Source of the DNA: Cyathus striatus
Taxonomy: Eukaryota > Basidiomycota > Agaricomycetes > Agaricales > Nidulariaceae
Direction: 5' to 3'
DNA: 64,000 nucleotides
Assembly: GCA_025738555.1 (NCBI GenBank)
Contig: JAOVFP010000004.1
Location: 992,001 to 1,056,000, forward strand
Positions 22,119 to 33,800 of the stretch are shown in pieces (within the stretch, counting starts at the first letter, position 1; every line of letters starts with the position of its first letter). The notes beneath the pieces are model-generated. The model saw only the letters and a list, made by a program, of their open reading frames with translations, was not told the origin of the DNA and made no database searches. The position numbers and the translations under genes are program-made.

Positions 22119-23486
22119 ATGTCAGCCATCGAAGTCGAATCCTCTCCCGCGCCCATAGGGGCGAAACAGCCTGACATCACGTATCACCCGGACCGAGCCA
22201 AGTGGCACGCACGGACCGCAAGAAGGCTATCTGAAGATCCTTCGTTGCATCAGACGCCCCTTCCAAACGGATTTCCAAAGAAGTTGGAGTCACCGCTGGT
22301 TTGGGAGGGGAAGGACTGGAAAGACGAGTCACAGTGGGTGTATCAGCTCACGGAGGAGCAGTTAAAGGAGATTGACGATGCTGTGAAACATTTCCACGGT
22401 AAGTGTTTGAAGTGGAGAGTAAGTATAACCGTCGGTGGGGCTTACTGATCTCAAGGACTGGACCTACACCTCGGACACGTATCCGAATCCACCTTCCCTC
22501 TTCCTACACTGGGTCCCGAGTTGAAGTTATTAGCAAAAGAACTCCATTATGGCCGCGGATTTGTTGTGCTTCGCACTATACCTGTATCTTCATACTCCAG
22601 ATACGACAACGTCCTGATCTACGCAGGCGTTTCGTCCTACATCGCGCCCACGAGAGGGCTGCAAGACAAAAACGGTGGCGTCCTCTCACACATCAAGGAT
22701 TTGACGCGCGCTGCAGCGCCAGGGAGTATCGGCGGTCCAGCGTATACCACGGACAAGCAGGTATTCCATACAGATCAGGGGTCTGATATTGTTTCGCTTT
22801 TTGCGCTGCAGACTGCGAAGGAGGGGGGCGTTTCGAGGATTAGCAGTAGTTGGAGGGTGTATAATCATTTGGCGGAGCATAGGCCTGATTTGATTAAGAC
22901 GCTGGCGGAACCTTGGCCTGTTGATGAGTATGTGTTTTTTCTTCTTTTTGTGAATTGGAGGGTTGTTTTACGTGGTTTTTGTTTAGGTTTGGAAGAGATC
23001 CTCCTGTTACGCATCGGCCGTTGTTGTATTATCTGGATGAGAAGATCGTCATTCAGTATGCGCGTCGTTATTTTACTGGGTTCCTTGCTCTTCCTAGGTC
23101 GGATAAGATACCGCCCATTACGGAGGCGCAGGCAGAGGCTCTAGACTCGTTGCATTTCCTTGCAGAGGATTACTCTCTCGGGCTTAACTTCCAGAAGGGA
23201 GACATTCAATATATTAACAACCTGAGCATATTCCACGCTCGTGATGGGTTCACTGACGATGGGGAGCAAACGTAAGTTCTGTGGTCATTGCACGAAAGAC
23301 TAAGGCATTCTAACCGTGTTTCTTAGTCGTCATCTGTTGAGATTTTGGCAGAGAAACGAGGAGATTGCTTGGAAACTTCCAGAGCAGTTGAAGCCGCTAT
23401 GGAAGCAAACTTTCGCTGTCGAACCTGAAGGCCAGACATTTGCGTTGGAACCGGTGATTAGGGATGCAGTAAAGGGAAGACTTTAA
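22119..23486 (+). CDS. TauD/TfdA-family Fe(II)/2-oxoglutarate dioxygenase
   Basis: Exons 22119-22398, 22456-22927, 22987-23271 and 23327-23486 give 1197 nt and 398 aa with all phases matching. The metal-binding motif is F-H-T-D-Q at about residues 196-200 (His197, Asp199). The distal His lies in NLSIFHARDGF, and the 2-oxoglutarate-binding Arg in TRHLLRFW. The order and length fit fungal TauD-domain proteins, which hydroxylate taurine-like sulfonates or other small acids; the substrate cannot be read from sequence. No signal peptide, so probably cytosolic. It lies just upstream of, and in the same orientation as, the hydantoinase gene. Confidence 0.88.
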
Positions 23487-23978
23487 AGGATATATATGAA
23501 ATTTTAATGTAGTATTTCTCTTTTATGTATAACTATTGTAGCAGAATATTGCGATGTCGTTGTGAAGTTGCGCCAAGCTGAGTTGAATTGTTTGTGAGGA
23601 AGCGGCTCAAAGCGGTCTCGCACGGACTTTCTGATTTCACACTCCGAATTCATTCTCCGCGAATTAGGCGATTTGCCTGCCACCCAACGTCAACAGTGAC
23701 TGGTGACTGGTCCCTGACGAGCTTCGCACTACATACCACCTCGTCCTGCCTCTCTATCGTGAATTAATCATCGTATTTCCCTTTACCTGCTACTTATATT
23801 TCATGGATCTGTGAACCCCTGCGAATGACACTATCCTAAAGGACGAAGGACTTCACGCGCTATATTTGTCTCATGGGAGCGCAAATCATTCTATAACCGG
23901 ATGTGGATATATGGAGCGTGGCCAATCTACAGTGTGGTATCTTCCTCTTTGTTATCTCTACAACCATCGCAACGCACA
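23487..23978. other. Intergenic between dioxygenase and hydantoinase genes
   Basis: About 490 bp holding the dioxygenase 3' end and the hydantoinase promoter. No further gene is seen. Confidence 0.5.
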
Positions 23979-26900
23979 ATGGCTCCAGAAAGCCAATATC
24001 GAATCGGAGTGGACGTAGGTGGTAAGCACTAGTCTTCGCAGGTCACTACGAATGTACTAACCCAACATGTTGCCTAGGTACTAACACAGACAGTGTTATC
24101 ATCGACATAACCAAGACGAACGATCCTACTTCCAGAGGCGTCGTAGCGTCGTTCAAGCATACCACCACTCCCGATGTCACGTTGGGAATAGAAGCTGCAG
24201 TAAAGAAGGTACTTCAAGAGAGTGGCATCGATGCTGGGAGTAAGGATGTACTGAGTTTGACGATTGGGACAACGGTGAGTTGCTATTCGTACATGGTATC
24301 TATGCTGGTACTGACAACGGCCGTGCTTCTAGCACTTCGTCAACGCAGTTGTTCAGAGTGACTCCCGGCGTCTTTCGAAGGTAGCAGTTATACGCCTAGG
24401 TGCTCCGTATAGCACTGAATGTCCTTCAGTAAGGCCGTGTCTTACCCGCGCGTCGTCATTTCTCATGCTTGTTATAGTTCATCGATTTCCCAAAACATCT
24501 TGAACGGATCATGAACGGGCATACTGCCATTATCAAAGGGGGATTCCAGATGTATGTACCTCGAGTACATAACGCCGCTCCTAAACTCACCCTCCCTTTC
24601 ACAGAGACGGAAGAGTAATCAATGACCTTGACGAAGCTGAAGTCACTGAGCAAGCGCATATCATCAAGGACAAAGGTCTGAAAGCAGTCGTCGTAGCTGG
24701 GATATGTTCGTATCTATCATTTCGTCCCTGAGTCCTCGCTGACGATGCTCCAGATTCTCCACTGGACGTTGAAGGTAAACACGAGTATCGTGCGCGCGAT
24801 ATCCTCCGCCGCGAGCTAGGAGAGAATGTGAACATCGTTTGTTCTCGCGATGGTGAGTATCGTAACCAACTACTACCTGGGATCAAGCTAATCCGTACCA
24901 CAGTGGGGCAAGTAGGCTTTCTGGAGCGTGAAAACGCGTCCATTCTCAATGCATCCATCATGAGCTATGCTCAACACACAATCCGAGGATTCAAACGAGC
25001 TATGAGGAACCTTGGCCTCAAGTGCCCTTTGTACCTTACCCAAGTGCGTCATTGCTTGCCTCTCCACAGACTCTATATCCGTTAACGCACCTCTAGAATG
25101 ACGGCACGTTGATCACAGCAACTGAAGCAGCACGATTACCTATCAAGACGTTCTCCTCGGGTCCCACGAACTCTATGAGGGGCGCGTCATTCCTCGCAGG
25201 GATCAGCCTCAAGAAACAAGATCAAGCAAGCACGATTGTAGTTGACATTGGGGGGACAACGACAGACGTAGGTGTCCTCCTACCAAGTGGCTTTCCAAGA
25301 CAAGCAGCAGCGTTTATCGAAGGCAAGTTACACGTCAGTCCATACGTCACCTTCCGTGAATTGATCCTTGTCACCTAAGTGGCTGGAGTGCGCACCAAGT
25401 ACGTTCGTCACCTGAGTGATGAGCTACGGCGCTGATCATGAACAAAAACCTTTTTCCTTTTAACCTTTCGCAGTTTCTCCATGCCCGACGTGCATTCTAT
25501 CGGGCTAGGTGGAGGATCGAGAATTCGAGCGGGGAACGACGGGCGCGTTACTGTTGGACCTGATTCTGTTGGACACTTGGTTAGCGCCACGTTTGTCATT
25601 TTTATATTCAGAATCGATATATTTATACTTGGCGGTCTAGCTTACTACAGATGCGCGAGTATTTGGCGGGGATACACTCACTGCAACGGATATCGCTGTG
25701 CGTTCAGGAGCTCAGGTGATATTGGGGGCTGAGGCTGAGCGCTCTCGAGTCGAGTACGTGTCTGAGCCAGTTGTAACCGGCGCGCTCGGTACGATTCAGC
25801 GATTATTGGAAGTACGTATGTCATTTCGGGGCATGCAAACTACATGTTTTGAACGCAGTTTATGAATCTCCAGGGTGTTATTGATAGAATGAAGACAGGC
25901 CCTGAGGATTGCGATGTTCTTTTGGTTGGTGGAGGATCAATTGTTGCTCCGCAGCGACTCGGGGGCGTAAGGAAGATCATGTTAGTACCCGGTATACCAC
26001 CTTCCGTGCTGTATCTGAGATTCTTCGGTTTTGTGTATGCAGCACACCGCCTTTTCATGAAGTTGCGAATGCTGTTGGGGCTGCTGTTGCAAGTGTTTCC
26101 GGGGAAGTGGACACGATTGAGATTTTACAGGGCAAAAGTCTATCTGAGACGCTGGAGGGAATTAAGAGGCAGGCTATTGAGCGTGCTGTGGGTATGGGGG
26201 CGGATGTGAATACTTCGAGGATTGCGGAGGTTAATGTGCTTCCTGTGCAGGTGTGTTTTCTGCTTAGTAATTCTTGATGAAGGGATGAACATTATGCTGT
26301 TTAGTATGTCACGAATCAGGCGACGAGGATTATTGTTCGTGCTGTTGGTGAACTGGGAGTGGGGAGTGGGTTGGGTTCTGAAGAGATCTTTGATTCCGTG
26401 GAAGATGAACTGGAAGAGGATGTACATCGAGAAGAGGATGTTTCTTTTGACGAAGTAGAGGACAAGATCAAGTACAGCATATACAAGCCCACTATTGTTA
26501 ATGATGAATGGGTACTCACCGAGACAGATCTCAGTGTGTACCATCCTTTCTTTTTACGTCTCATATTTCTCACTGTTCACGTTCTGATGTGTTAGAATTC
26601 ATAATGGAGGGTTGTGGAGTTTTGGGAACTGTGAATTCTTTTTTTTTTTTCGTTCACACTCCGTCTCACGCATTTTCTACGCAGGGCGGAGGTGGCTCTC
26701 CTTATCCTGCCTACCTCATTGCTCGACAGATCCTGCGAAGTGGTGGATCCATTCGAATCGTGGATCATATAAGCCTTCCTGACGATGGCCACATTGTCCG
26801 TGGATGTGAGCTTCACATCAGTTGTCGTTATGTTCGCTTGTTTCTCATCAACTCTGTTATGACAGGCTATATGGGCTCGCCTTCCGTCGGATCTGAACGC

Positions 26901-28539
26901 CTTCACGGGCCACCACATTTGGAAACGGCGGGTTCGGAGCTTGCACGATATTGTGGAATAACGAAGTTTCATGCAACGTTATGGTTAGTTTTTCTTCGTC
27001 TATACTATGTAGGATCTACTAATTCCTTATCGTAAAGTGATGAAATCGGTGGAGGGAACGGAATGCAGTCCCTTATCATGTCAGCGTGAGCTATATTGCA
27101 ATGGAACTTATCAATCTTCAGTTTGGATTAATGTATGGCTCTCTTCAGCCAGTACAATGTACCTGCGCTTGATGGTGACCTTATGGGTCGAGGTGAGCAA
27201 TAAGTAACTTTGACGAGAGCCACCCGAACTCAACGGATCCGACGGTAGCATACCCGAAATTAAATCAAGTTCTTCCAGGTATTTGGCTTCTTCCCCACAT
27301 TTCTCACTGTTGAATCTCTTCAATAAGCCGTGTACGACCGGCCGAACTCGTATGTCATTGCCGTTCAGCTGCCTATCGTGTTCTGACCATGTTTTATGTA
27401 AAGCTTAATCCCATGTTCGTTGTGTGATGGCGATGGAAATATTGTGGTGAGTACATATGAATTATATTGTGCCTTAGTTCATATTTATTCGTTCCATTTG
27501 TGTGCTAGCTACTCACTCGTGTAAAAAACGAGCATTTCGTCGAAAGTATAATGAGGGTGGTTACCACGGAGATGGGTTCTTCGGCTGCTTTATGTTTAGC
27601 TCCAATACTTGCTCGTGATGCAAGAGATTACGGCGTTACGCACAGCGAAAGCCAAGCCTGGCGCATTGGTCGTGCGATTTCTATTTGTCGGGAAACAAAG
27701 TAAGATCGTATGTTCTATTGCGGTGCCACCTTTTCTAAATATTAATTAGTAATATAAAGGGAGTCGCGGCTGCTATTCTAGAGCTACAAAACGGGGTTTG
27801 CTTGTTCGTTGGAAAGATCATCGACGTTTCTAGGGTTTGTGGCATCGTTGCAATATACCTTAAAATTAATTTACGATGGTACAACTACAGGAGGTGAGAG
27901 CAGGTTTCACATGGGGCCAAGTCCGCATTGCTCCGCTTCAGGATGATGAACTCGAAGAAGTAAACACAGGACCTTCAAATTCCAGCACGCCACTTTATTC
28001 TGATGATCCGAATGTGACGCTTGTGATACCTTTCCAAAACGAAAACCTATGTGCATATCTTGAAAGCCAAGAGGGAACCAGTCAGGTATAAGTTTACAGA
28101 ATTTCCCTTGCACCATTCACCATCTAACTTCACACGTTTCCGCAGATAGTGGGAAGTGTACCTGACCTTATCATTGTTCTCGATTCTCAGAGTGGATCGC
28201 ATCTCGGGACGCCAGAATGTGAGTAACCATGCTATCTGAGTCACATTATACAGTATCATTTTTCTTCCAGACACATACGGTTTGCGTGTGACAAGTTTGT
28301 GTTCCTCAACTTTGACTCAGCTGTATTTTGACTTTACGCAGTACTTTGCTTGGCTGGTCACCCGTTATGGGGAACACCTCGGGGGTTAGAAGTTGGTGGA
28401 CCCCAAGCTTTTGAGTACGTAGCTCGTGGAAGATTCTTATCTTTAAAATCTAACTTCGAAAAGATTGAAGCATACTTACCATCCGGTTGGCGATTACTTG
28501 GAGCCGAGATCAGTGATAGAGGAGTATGGAACTCAATAG
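23979..28539 (+). CDS. Hydantoinase/oxoprolinase (HyuA-like) fused to DUF917
   Basis: A single gene with about 28 short introns encodes just under 1,000 residues. The N-terminus GVDVGGTNTDSVIID is the ATP-binding Hydantoinase A N-terminal motif. VDIGGTTTDVGVLLPSGF marks the second ATPase-like lobe, followed by GLGGGSRI and LVGGGSI. After an acidic linker comes a DUF917 region (IMEGCGVLGT, EIGGGNGMQSL), typical of the fungal fusion. Such enzymes open cyclic imides or 5-oxoproline with ATP; the exact substrate is unknown. The true C-terminus is reached by a last intron (TTTGA|gtacgt...aaaag|A) and ends EPRSVIEEYGTQ, with stop at 28537-28539. The colinear frame running on to 28619 is wrong. One intron (donor at 25323) is GC-AG, and the exon at 25380-25398 is only 19 nt. 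No lesion was found. Confidence 0.87.
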
Positions 28540-29076
28540 CTCGGCTGGATTTCCGCTTTGCGCTACTTTTTCGTGGGTTGGTGCTTCTTGTCAGAAATAG
28601 ACTATCGCGAACAACATGAGTCGAAGTCCATTGGTCTTGGATTGGTTCTGGTCGAGGTGGGGGAAGGCTGAGAATCTTTCCTTGCCAACGCCTGAGATAA
28701 AAATAAACGTAGTGTACAGAACTGAAGCTGTTGACATTTACACATGTGAGTATGTGCGGTCAGGTGAATTGTAGAAATACTTACGCTACATAGCGCATGC
28801 TCTAAGGAAGAGTAATAAGTATACAGTAAATAGATGGCGCAGAAACTGAATACCACTGTCGGCTTCCCAGTAAAATATATTGTCGTCATCTTCAAGCTTA
28901 TATCAGGTTGGCTACCGCTTTGCTCCACATTACTTAAGGGTCGTCGACGACAAACAGTATTCCTTCCCATCGCTAAAGAGAGGTACTTATAGGCTCTTCA
29001 TTGGTCAATAGGTTCGGTATCCCAGTTTCTCTCAGCAGGCTGAGTACAAAAATTTGCCAATCAGACATCAGCTTTC
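28540..29076. other. Intergenic; no gene recognised
   Basis: Spacer containing a 50-codon frame near 28833 with no features. It probably holds the promoter of the next gene. Confidence 0.4.
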
Positions 29077-30537
29077 ATGGAGGGAATTCAAGGTAGTACC
29101 TACGGAGCCATTTACATTGGTCGTAAGCACTCAAATACCTTTGCCTAGTGAATCCACACTAATAAAGTTCCTGCAGTGCTTTTCGCAACTTTGTGGGTTG
29201 AATTCTACCTCAGTTATTGAAGTGAATTGGCTGAGAAATTATTAGTTTCCAGGGAGTGCTTACTGTTCAGGTATACAGCTACTATGTAAAATATCCGAAG
29301 GATTCATTTATGGTGAAAATCTTGGTAAGTCAGATACAGTTGGATATAGCCGGCACAGCTCAAAGGAATGGTTTGTTAGGTTGCCGCTGTATGGTATGTC
29401 AGGTTAAGTCTCAAATATGCCTTTCTGACAACGAAACAGGATAGTGGATTTTGTACATCTAGTTTTAATCTCGCAGGCAGGCTATCATTATTTCATATCG
29501 AGCTGGGGGAATAACAAAGCATTAATGCAACCATCATGGGAATTTAACTTCCATCTAGTGTTCATCGCTTTATCAACAATCCTTTGCCAAACATTCTTCC
29601 TCCGCAGGTCACTCATATCCTCTCGTTTCTTACAATCTGCTCACTGAAAATTTCAGAATATGGGTATTCAGCAAGCGAAACATTCCTATGACACTGCTCC
29701 TTAGCGCCGGGGCCCTAGCAACCTTTGGACTGGATATCGCAATTGCATTCAAGATAAACTTCACCCCCAAGATTTCAACTTTTCCAGAGGTCGTTTCTGT
29801 ATTTTCAATTGGCGCAGGGAGTGAGTAACCGCTCTACGTTGCTATGTGGTCGTTATTAAATTGTAACTCAGCGGATGTTGTTATGGCCGTATTAATGTGC
29901 ATCTATATTCAACAGCGCATGAGCGGTTACGGGCGGTACGTAACCTGCCTACTATCTATCATTATATGCATTTGTACTGACATTATCGAAATTGATAGAA
30001 CGGATACTATTCTTCCAAGGATCATGCAGTTTGTAATTGCTACAGGGCTAGCGACAAGGTACTAATTCATCAGACCAAAACTGTGTTTTATAGAATTCTC
30101 ATCGAGTGACATTTATAGTCTTCTCGCGGTGACATGTCTGGTGACGGTGAGTATGGCAATTCAAGTGGCTATGTGGTACGGGCCACCTAACAACTGATTA
30201 GTTCCTTCTTCTACCACACACACTCATTTTCGTCGTAAGTGGAGTAGTTAACGTATCTCCATACAGTTGCTGATGTGACTTACTACTACTAGGGAATACA
30301 TTTCTCGCTGGGTCGTATGTACACTAATGCGCTGCTAGCAACGTATGCATCTAACTTATTATGTCTATGGTTTTTTCTTTCTGATGATGATTCTGTAGTC
30401 TCAACAGCCGCAATTCGTTGAGACATAATCTCCAATTAACACCTATAGCGCTAAGAGCACGTGGAAGCGGTCGAAGTCGTGCTGCCAACCTTAGCCACGA
30501 GGAATCAGCTACCTTTTCCAATCATGTTCGTGTATAA
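29077..30537 (+). CDS. DUF6534-like multi-span membrane protein
   Basis: The start MEGIQGSTYGAIYIG and the core VLTVQVYSYYVKYPKDS, YHYFISSWGNNKAL, TFFLRR...VWVFSKRNIP, GAGTDVVMAVLMCIYIQQR and HFSLGRMYTNALLATLNSR match the Agaricomycete family with a C-terminal DUF6534 domain. The family is expanded in mushrooms and has no known biochemical role. About seven hydrophobic helices are spread over roughly ten exons, and the tail is polar and Arg/Ser-rich. Most junctions are clear: 29595 region, 29820, 29938, 30058, 30147, 30235 and 30340. The junctions between 29315 and 29443 are ambiguous, so 5-10 residues there are uncertain. Confidence 0.7.
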
Positions 30538-30907
30538 ATCATTGTTGAAGACCATAACTGATACACAGAAAAGATGCCTCTATCCTCTATCGACGTGAAG
30601 GTTACCACTGTTACATTCACAGATTAGCACACATACCACAAAAGACAATTAGTACGCTTCCATAGGAACATTAAACTTGTACAGTACTATAGTAGCCAAT
30701 GTAAGTTTGTAACAGTACATACCTATACTTCCCTGGGGTCGCCGCGTCGAGTAGTATAATTATCGAACCATCAGATAAATTATCAGACAATTTATTTGGG
30801 ATGATATACAATAAATTACGCTGTATTAGGTACAAACGCAACCTTGTATTCGGACTTCCATGCACGATGTAAAAAACCTGTATAAATCTATCAGGGGCCG
30901 GGAGAGT
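30538..30907. other. Intergenic, convergent 3' regions
   Basis: AT-rich spacer between convergent genes. An imperfect palindrome around TTATCTGATGG/CCATCAGATAA lies near 30765-30790. Nothing else is recognised. Confidence 0.35.
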
Positions 30908-31124
30908 TTACTTCTTTGAAGCCTTGGCTTTCGAAGCGGGCTTCACCGGGACTGCGGCGGGTTCTGCCTTAGCAGCAGGTGTGGGAGCGGGTGAGCGAGC
31001 AGCTTTGACCTCAACTGGGGCCTTGGTCTAGTAAATGAATGTGAACAGCGGCGAGTCATACATGAGCGTTAGCACGTACCTCAACCTTCTTGGTGGCGGT
31101 GGGCTTAGTGGCTTTGCCTGGCAT
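30908..31124 (-). CDS. 54-aa Lys/Ala/Pro-rich basic protein
   Basis: Two exons, 31080-31124 and 30908-31027, joined GAG|gtacgt...tag|ACC, encode 54 aa. The sequence starts MPGKATKPTATKKVE and ends in a KASKAKASKK tail. It is built from Ala-Lys-Pro repeats and resembles a histone-H1-type C-terminal tail without the globular domain. The composition suggests a disordered, nucleic-acid-binding or ribosome-associated peptide; this is inference. Clean splice sites, codon-like structure and a pyrimidine-rich upstream region argue that it is real although very short. Confidence 0.55.
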
Positions 31125-32787
31125 ATCGAACTTAGATGTTCTGCAGATACAAATCGTTAGCTAAGAAACTAAAATAGAAAGAAAAGAATGACTTGAGAGT
31201 GATGGAGTGAAAGAAAGCTGGAATCTGAGGAAATTGTTGACTGAAAGACGACTCTTTTATCCCTTACACTATGGCAGCTGAGACACTTCACAAAAGTAAT
31301 ATTTTATTCACCATGCATTACAGTGCGCTGTTTTCGCTACAAGCAATGGCGCCATCGGACATTCATGCAAGGGTGATTTGCGGAACATCGGAAATGAAGC
31401 TGCGCTATTCTCATCGTTAGTACCTGATGGCAGATGGAAGCAGGCATGAAATAGATACAGTCATCAAGATATCGCAAACTGTTAGGTGAAAATAGAAAAT
31501 CAGATAGCTAAAGGCGCGCATCGGACCGTTTCGCTATGACATTTGAAGTTGGACGATAGTGTATTGTTGGCTTCTGAAGTGCATAGGACTTTCATATCTC
31601 GGAGATTTGTAGGCTTATCGTTGCGTTCTCGAGTGACATGAGGATCACTATTTTAAAGATAGGTCGATGTCATGTAAACGGAAGACTCCGAAGGGTTTAG
31701 AAGGCTGATTTTGGTCATAAGTGTCTGTCATTTAACGCTTACTCTTAGAAGTTAGCAGGGGCTGTAGGTGCAGGCAGGCTGGAGAAGGCCGCAAGTGCTC
31801 CGAGTCATCACAAGCTTGAAATCAAGTAATCAATTACTGATTCCTGGAGATTGCCGGAAGCTTGTATACCAAACATTGACAAATGTATATGTACGTATGA
31901 GTTTTCGACTAAATCAACTTCCAATTAACCAACATGATCCTTTCGCTTTCCTACCGCCCAACTGCAGATTGTTGCTTCAACAATATAATGGACTCTATTT
32001 GAATCTCTTTTAATTATACTGGCTTGCTTGCCGTATGTGATCTCGACCTTAGAGTCACAAGTTGAACAGGCCGTGGCGGTGGCACGCAGAAGTTACACTT
32101 GAGTTGCATAAGACTCAAGCGCTGCGTCTCCGAAAGTCTGCCAACTCGTGGGGCTCTCGTGGGTCTTGTACGAAATCCGAATACATACATGTGTTCGAAG
32201 TTGGTGGCGCGCTGAAAGTTTGAAACTGATGAGATGTCTTACATAACTTACTTCGTGTTCAAGGAAGGCCAAAGAAGACCGCATCTTGTCCGGCAAACTT
32301 CAACGATGACATACGCCAACTTTTCATTCTCTTCCAGCTACATTCTTTGCAGATGCTGTATTGCTGCTTGTCTTCGCTGATACCTTTCTCAGCTTTTGAA
32401 GTATCTCAGCGATAACTTACTGACGTGCTATCGAGTAGCGTCCCGACGCCTTCTCGCGGAACCGATGCCGAACATTCCTTCGACCGGGAATCTGTGATCT
32501 CCGTCAGCGCTGGCAAAATTCTTCCATGCGACCCTTCTTTTCGTGACCAAACATAATGCGAAGCATACAAACGAAGTCTCTTTTACTTACCACTAACTTC
32601 TTCCCCCAATCTTCTCCCCTTACCTTGCTTGCAATCAGCTCCGTACGTTGTACACAGCAGCAACCTTGCCTTAACTGACCGCATTCGCGTAAGTTTTTAA
32701 CCTCTCTGCAATGCCACGTCTCGTGCTCACGTCCTCCTACAAGTCTTTTAACTGCGCCACGCAACACACACTCGTTTACAACTTCAA
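31125..32787. other. Intergenic; no gene recognised
   Basis: About 1.7 kb with only short frames (for example 31768-32013 plus, 32093-32296 minus) that lack domains or plausible splicing. It includes the divergent promoters of the 54-aa protein and the beta-barrel protein. Confidence 0.45.
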
Positions 32788-33441
32788 ATGTTCTTCCTCT
32801 ATTACATCCTCTTCTTGGTTTGGGCCGCAACTTTTGCGTTGGGCCTTCCGGTGTATAAACAAGACGCGACGTCTCATGTAGACAAGCGTAATAGTCGTTG
32901 GGGACAAGTTCGTCTATTCATTTCATATGAACCGTTGGGGTTTGATCTTACGCGGTCTTCAGGCCACTTGGTACCATCCAGGTTCGTGCTACGTTCTTCT
33001 ACAGAGTATCTCCATCCTTAGCGATTCGTAGGGCACGGAAATTGTGGTGGATGGAATAGTGACAACGATCTCATCGTTGCGATTAGCAAGCGGCTCTACG
33101 ACAGTGGTGGGGCGAGCAACTGCGGGCAGGTAAGTATACGTGTCCTATTCTCTGCTCACTTCTCTGTTGTAGCTCATGTGCCACCCACCTACACAGTACG
33201 TTCAGATTATCGACACAGATAATGGAAGGTCTGCCTATGGAAAAGTTGTTGATAGTTGTCAGTCATGCGGCGATAATGACCTTGGTATGCTGGTGCTATT
33301 TTAGTTCACGCGGTGGCAGCTGATGAACTGATGACACTGTTCTCAGATATATCCCCTGCACTATTTAGTCAGTTTGATAATCCAGGCAAAGGAGTTCTCT
33401 CAGTCTCGTGGCATTTTATGCCCAAGGGTTGGTCTCCATAA
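32788..33441 (+). CDS. Secreted double-psi beta-barrel (RlpA/expansin-like) protein
   Basis: Exons 32788-32907, 32963-32981, 33032-33129, 33197-33284 and 33347-33441 give 420 nt and 139 aa. The N-terminal MFFLYYILFLVWAATFALG is a signal peptide. The mature domain reads ATWYHPGHGNCGGWNSDNDLIVAIS, then YVQIIDTDNGRSAYGKVVDSC..C and DLDISPALFSQF...GVLSVSWHF. This is the RlpA-like double-psi barrel pattern with conserved Asp and Cys residues. Such small fungal proteins are cell-wall or plant-interaction associated and usually lack proven catalysis. The second exon is only 19 nt and supplies the conserved TWYHPG. Confidence 0.82.
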
Positions 33442-33800
33442 GATACATATTCTTTCTTCATCGCCTCTCTACAATCTCCATTTCACCACGCTAGATCTCT
33501 ACAACTGCATTACCTACATTTCGTATAATGGGCTAGTACATGCATAATGCATCTCTACTGTTTCGTTCCGTCGCCCATTACCTGGAATGTTGGTACATAC
33601 TGACATTTGTGACTTCTCGCACAATATGCCATCGTATTTATAGATTGACATCGCTAATTAGTTTCGTCATGTGGATTGACTAACTCGTGACTGACATCGA
33701 CGTCAGTAAAGTTATTTGAATAGAATAGCGAAGTATAAAGTAGACATATTATCATTATAGTTGCCCTTTTAATGTCCCTTCGCATCCCTTCGTTGACAGG

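Noticed and set aside
32504..32830. 108-aa minus-strand frame
   Set aside because: Overlaps the promoter and signal-peptide exon of the double-psi barrel gene on the other strand and has no recognisable features.
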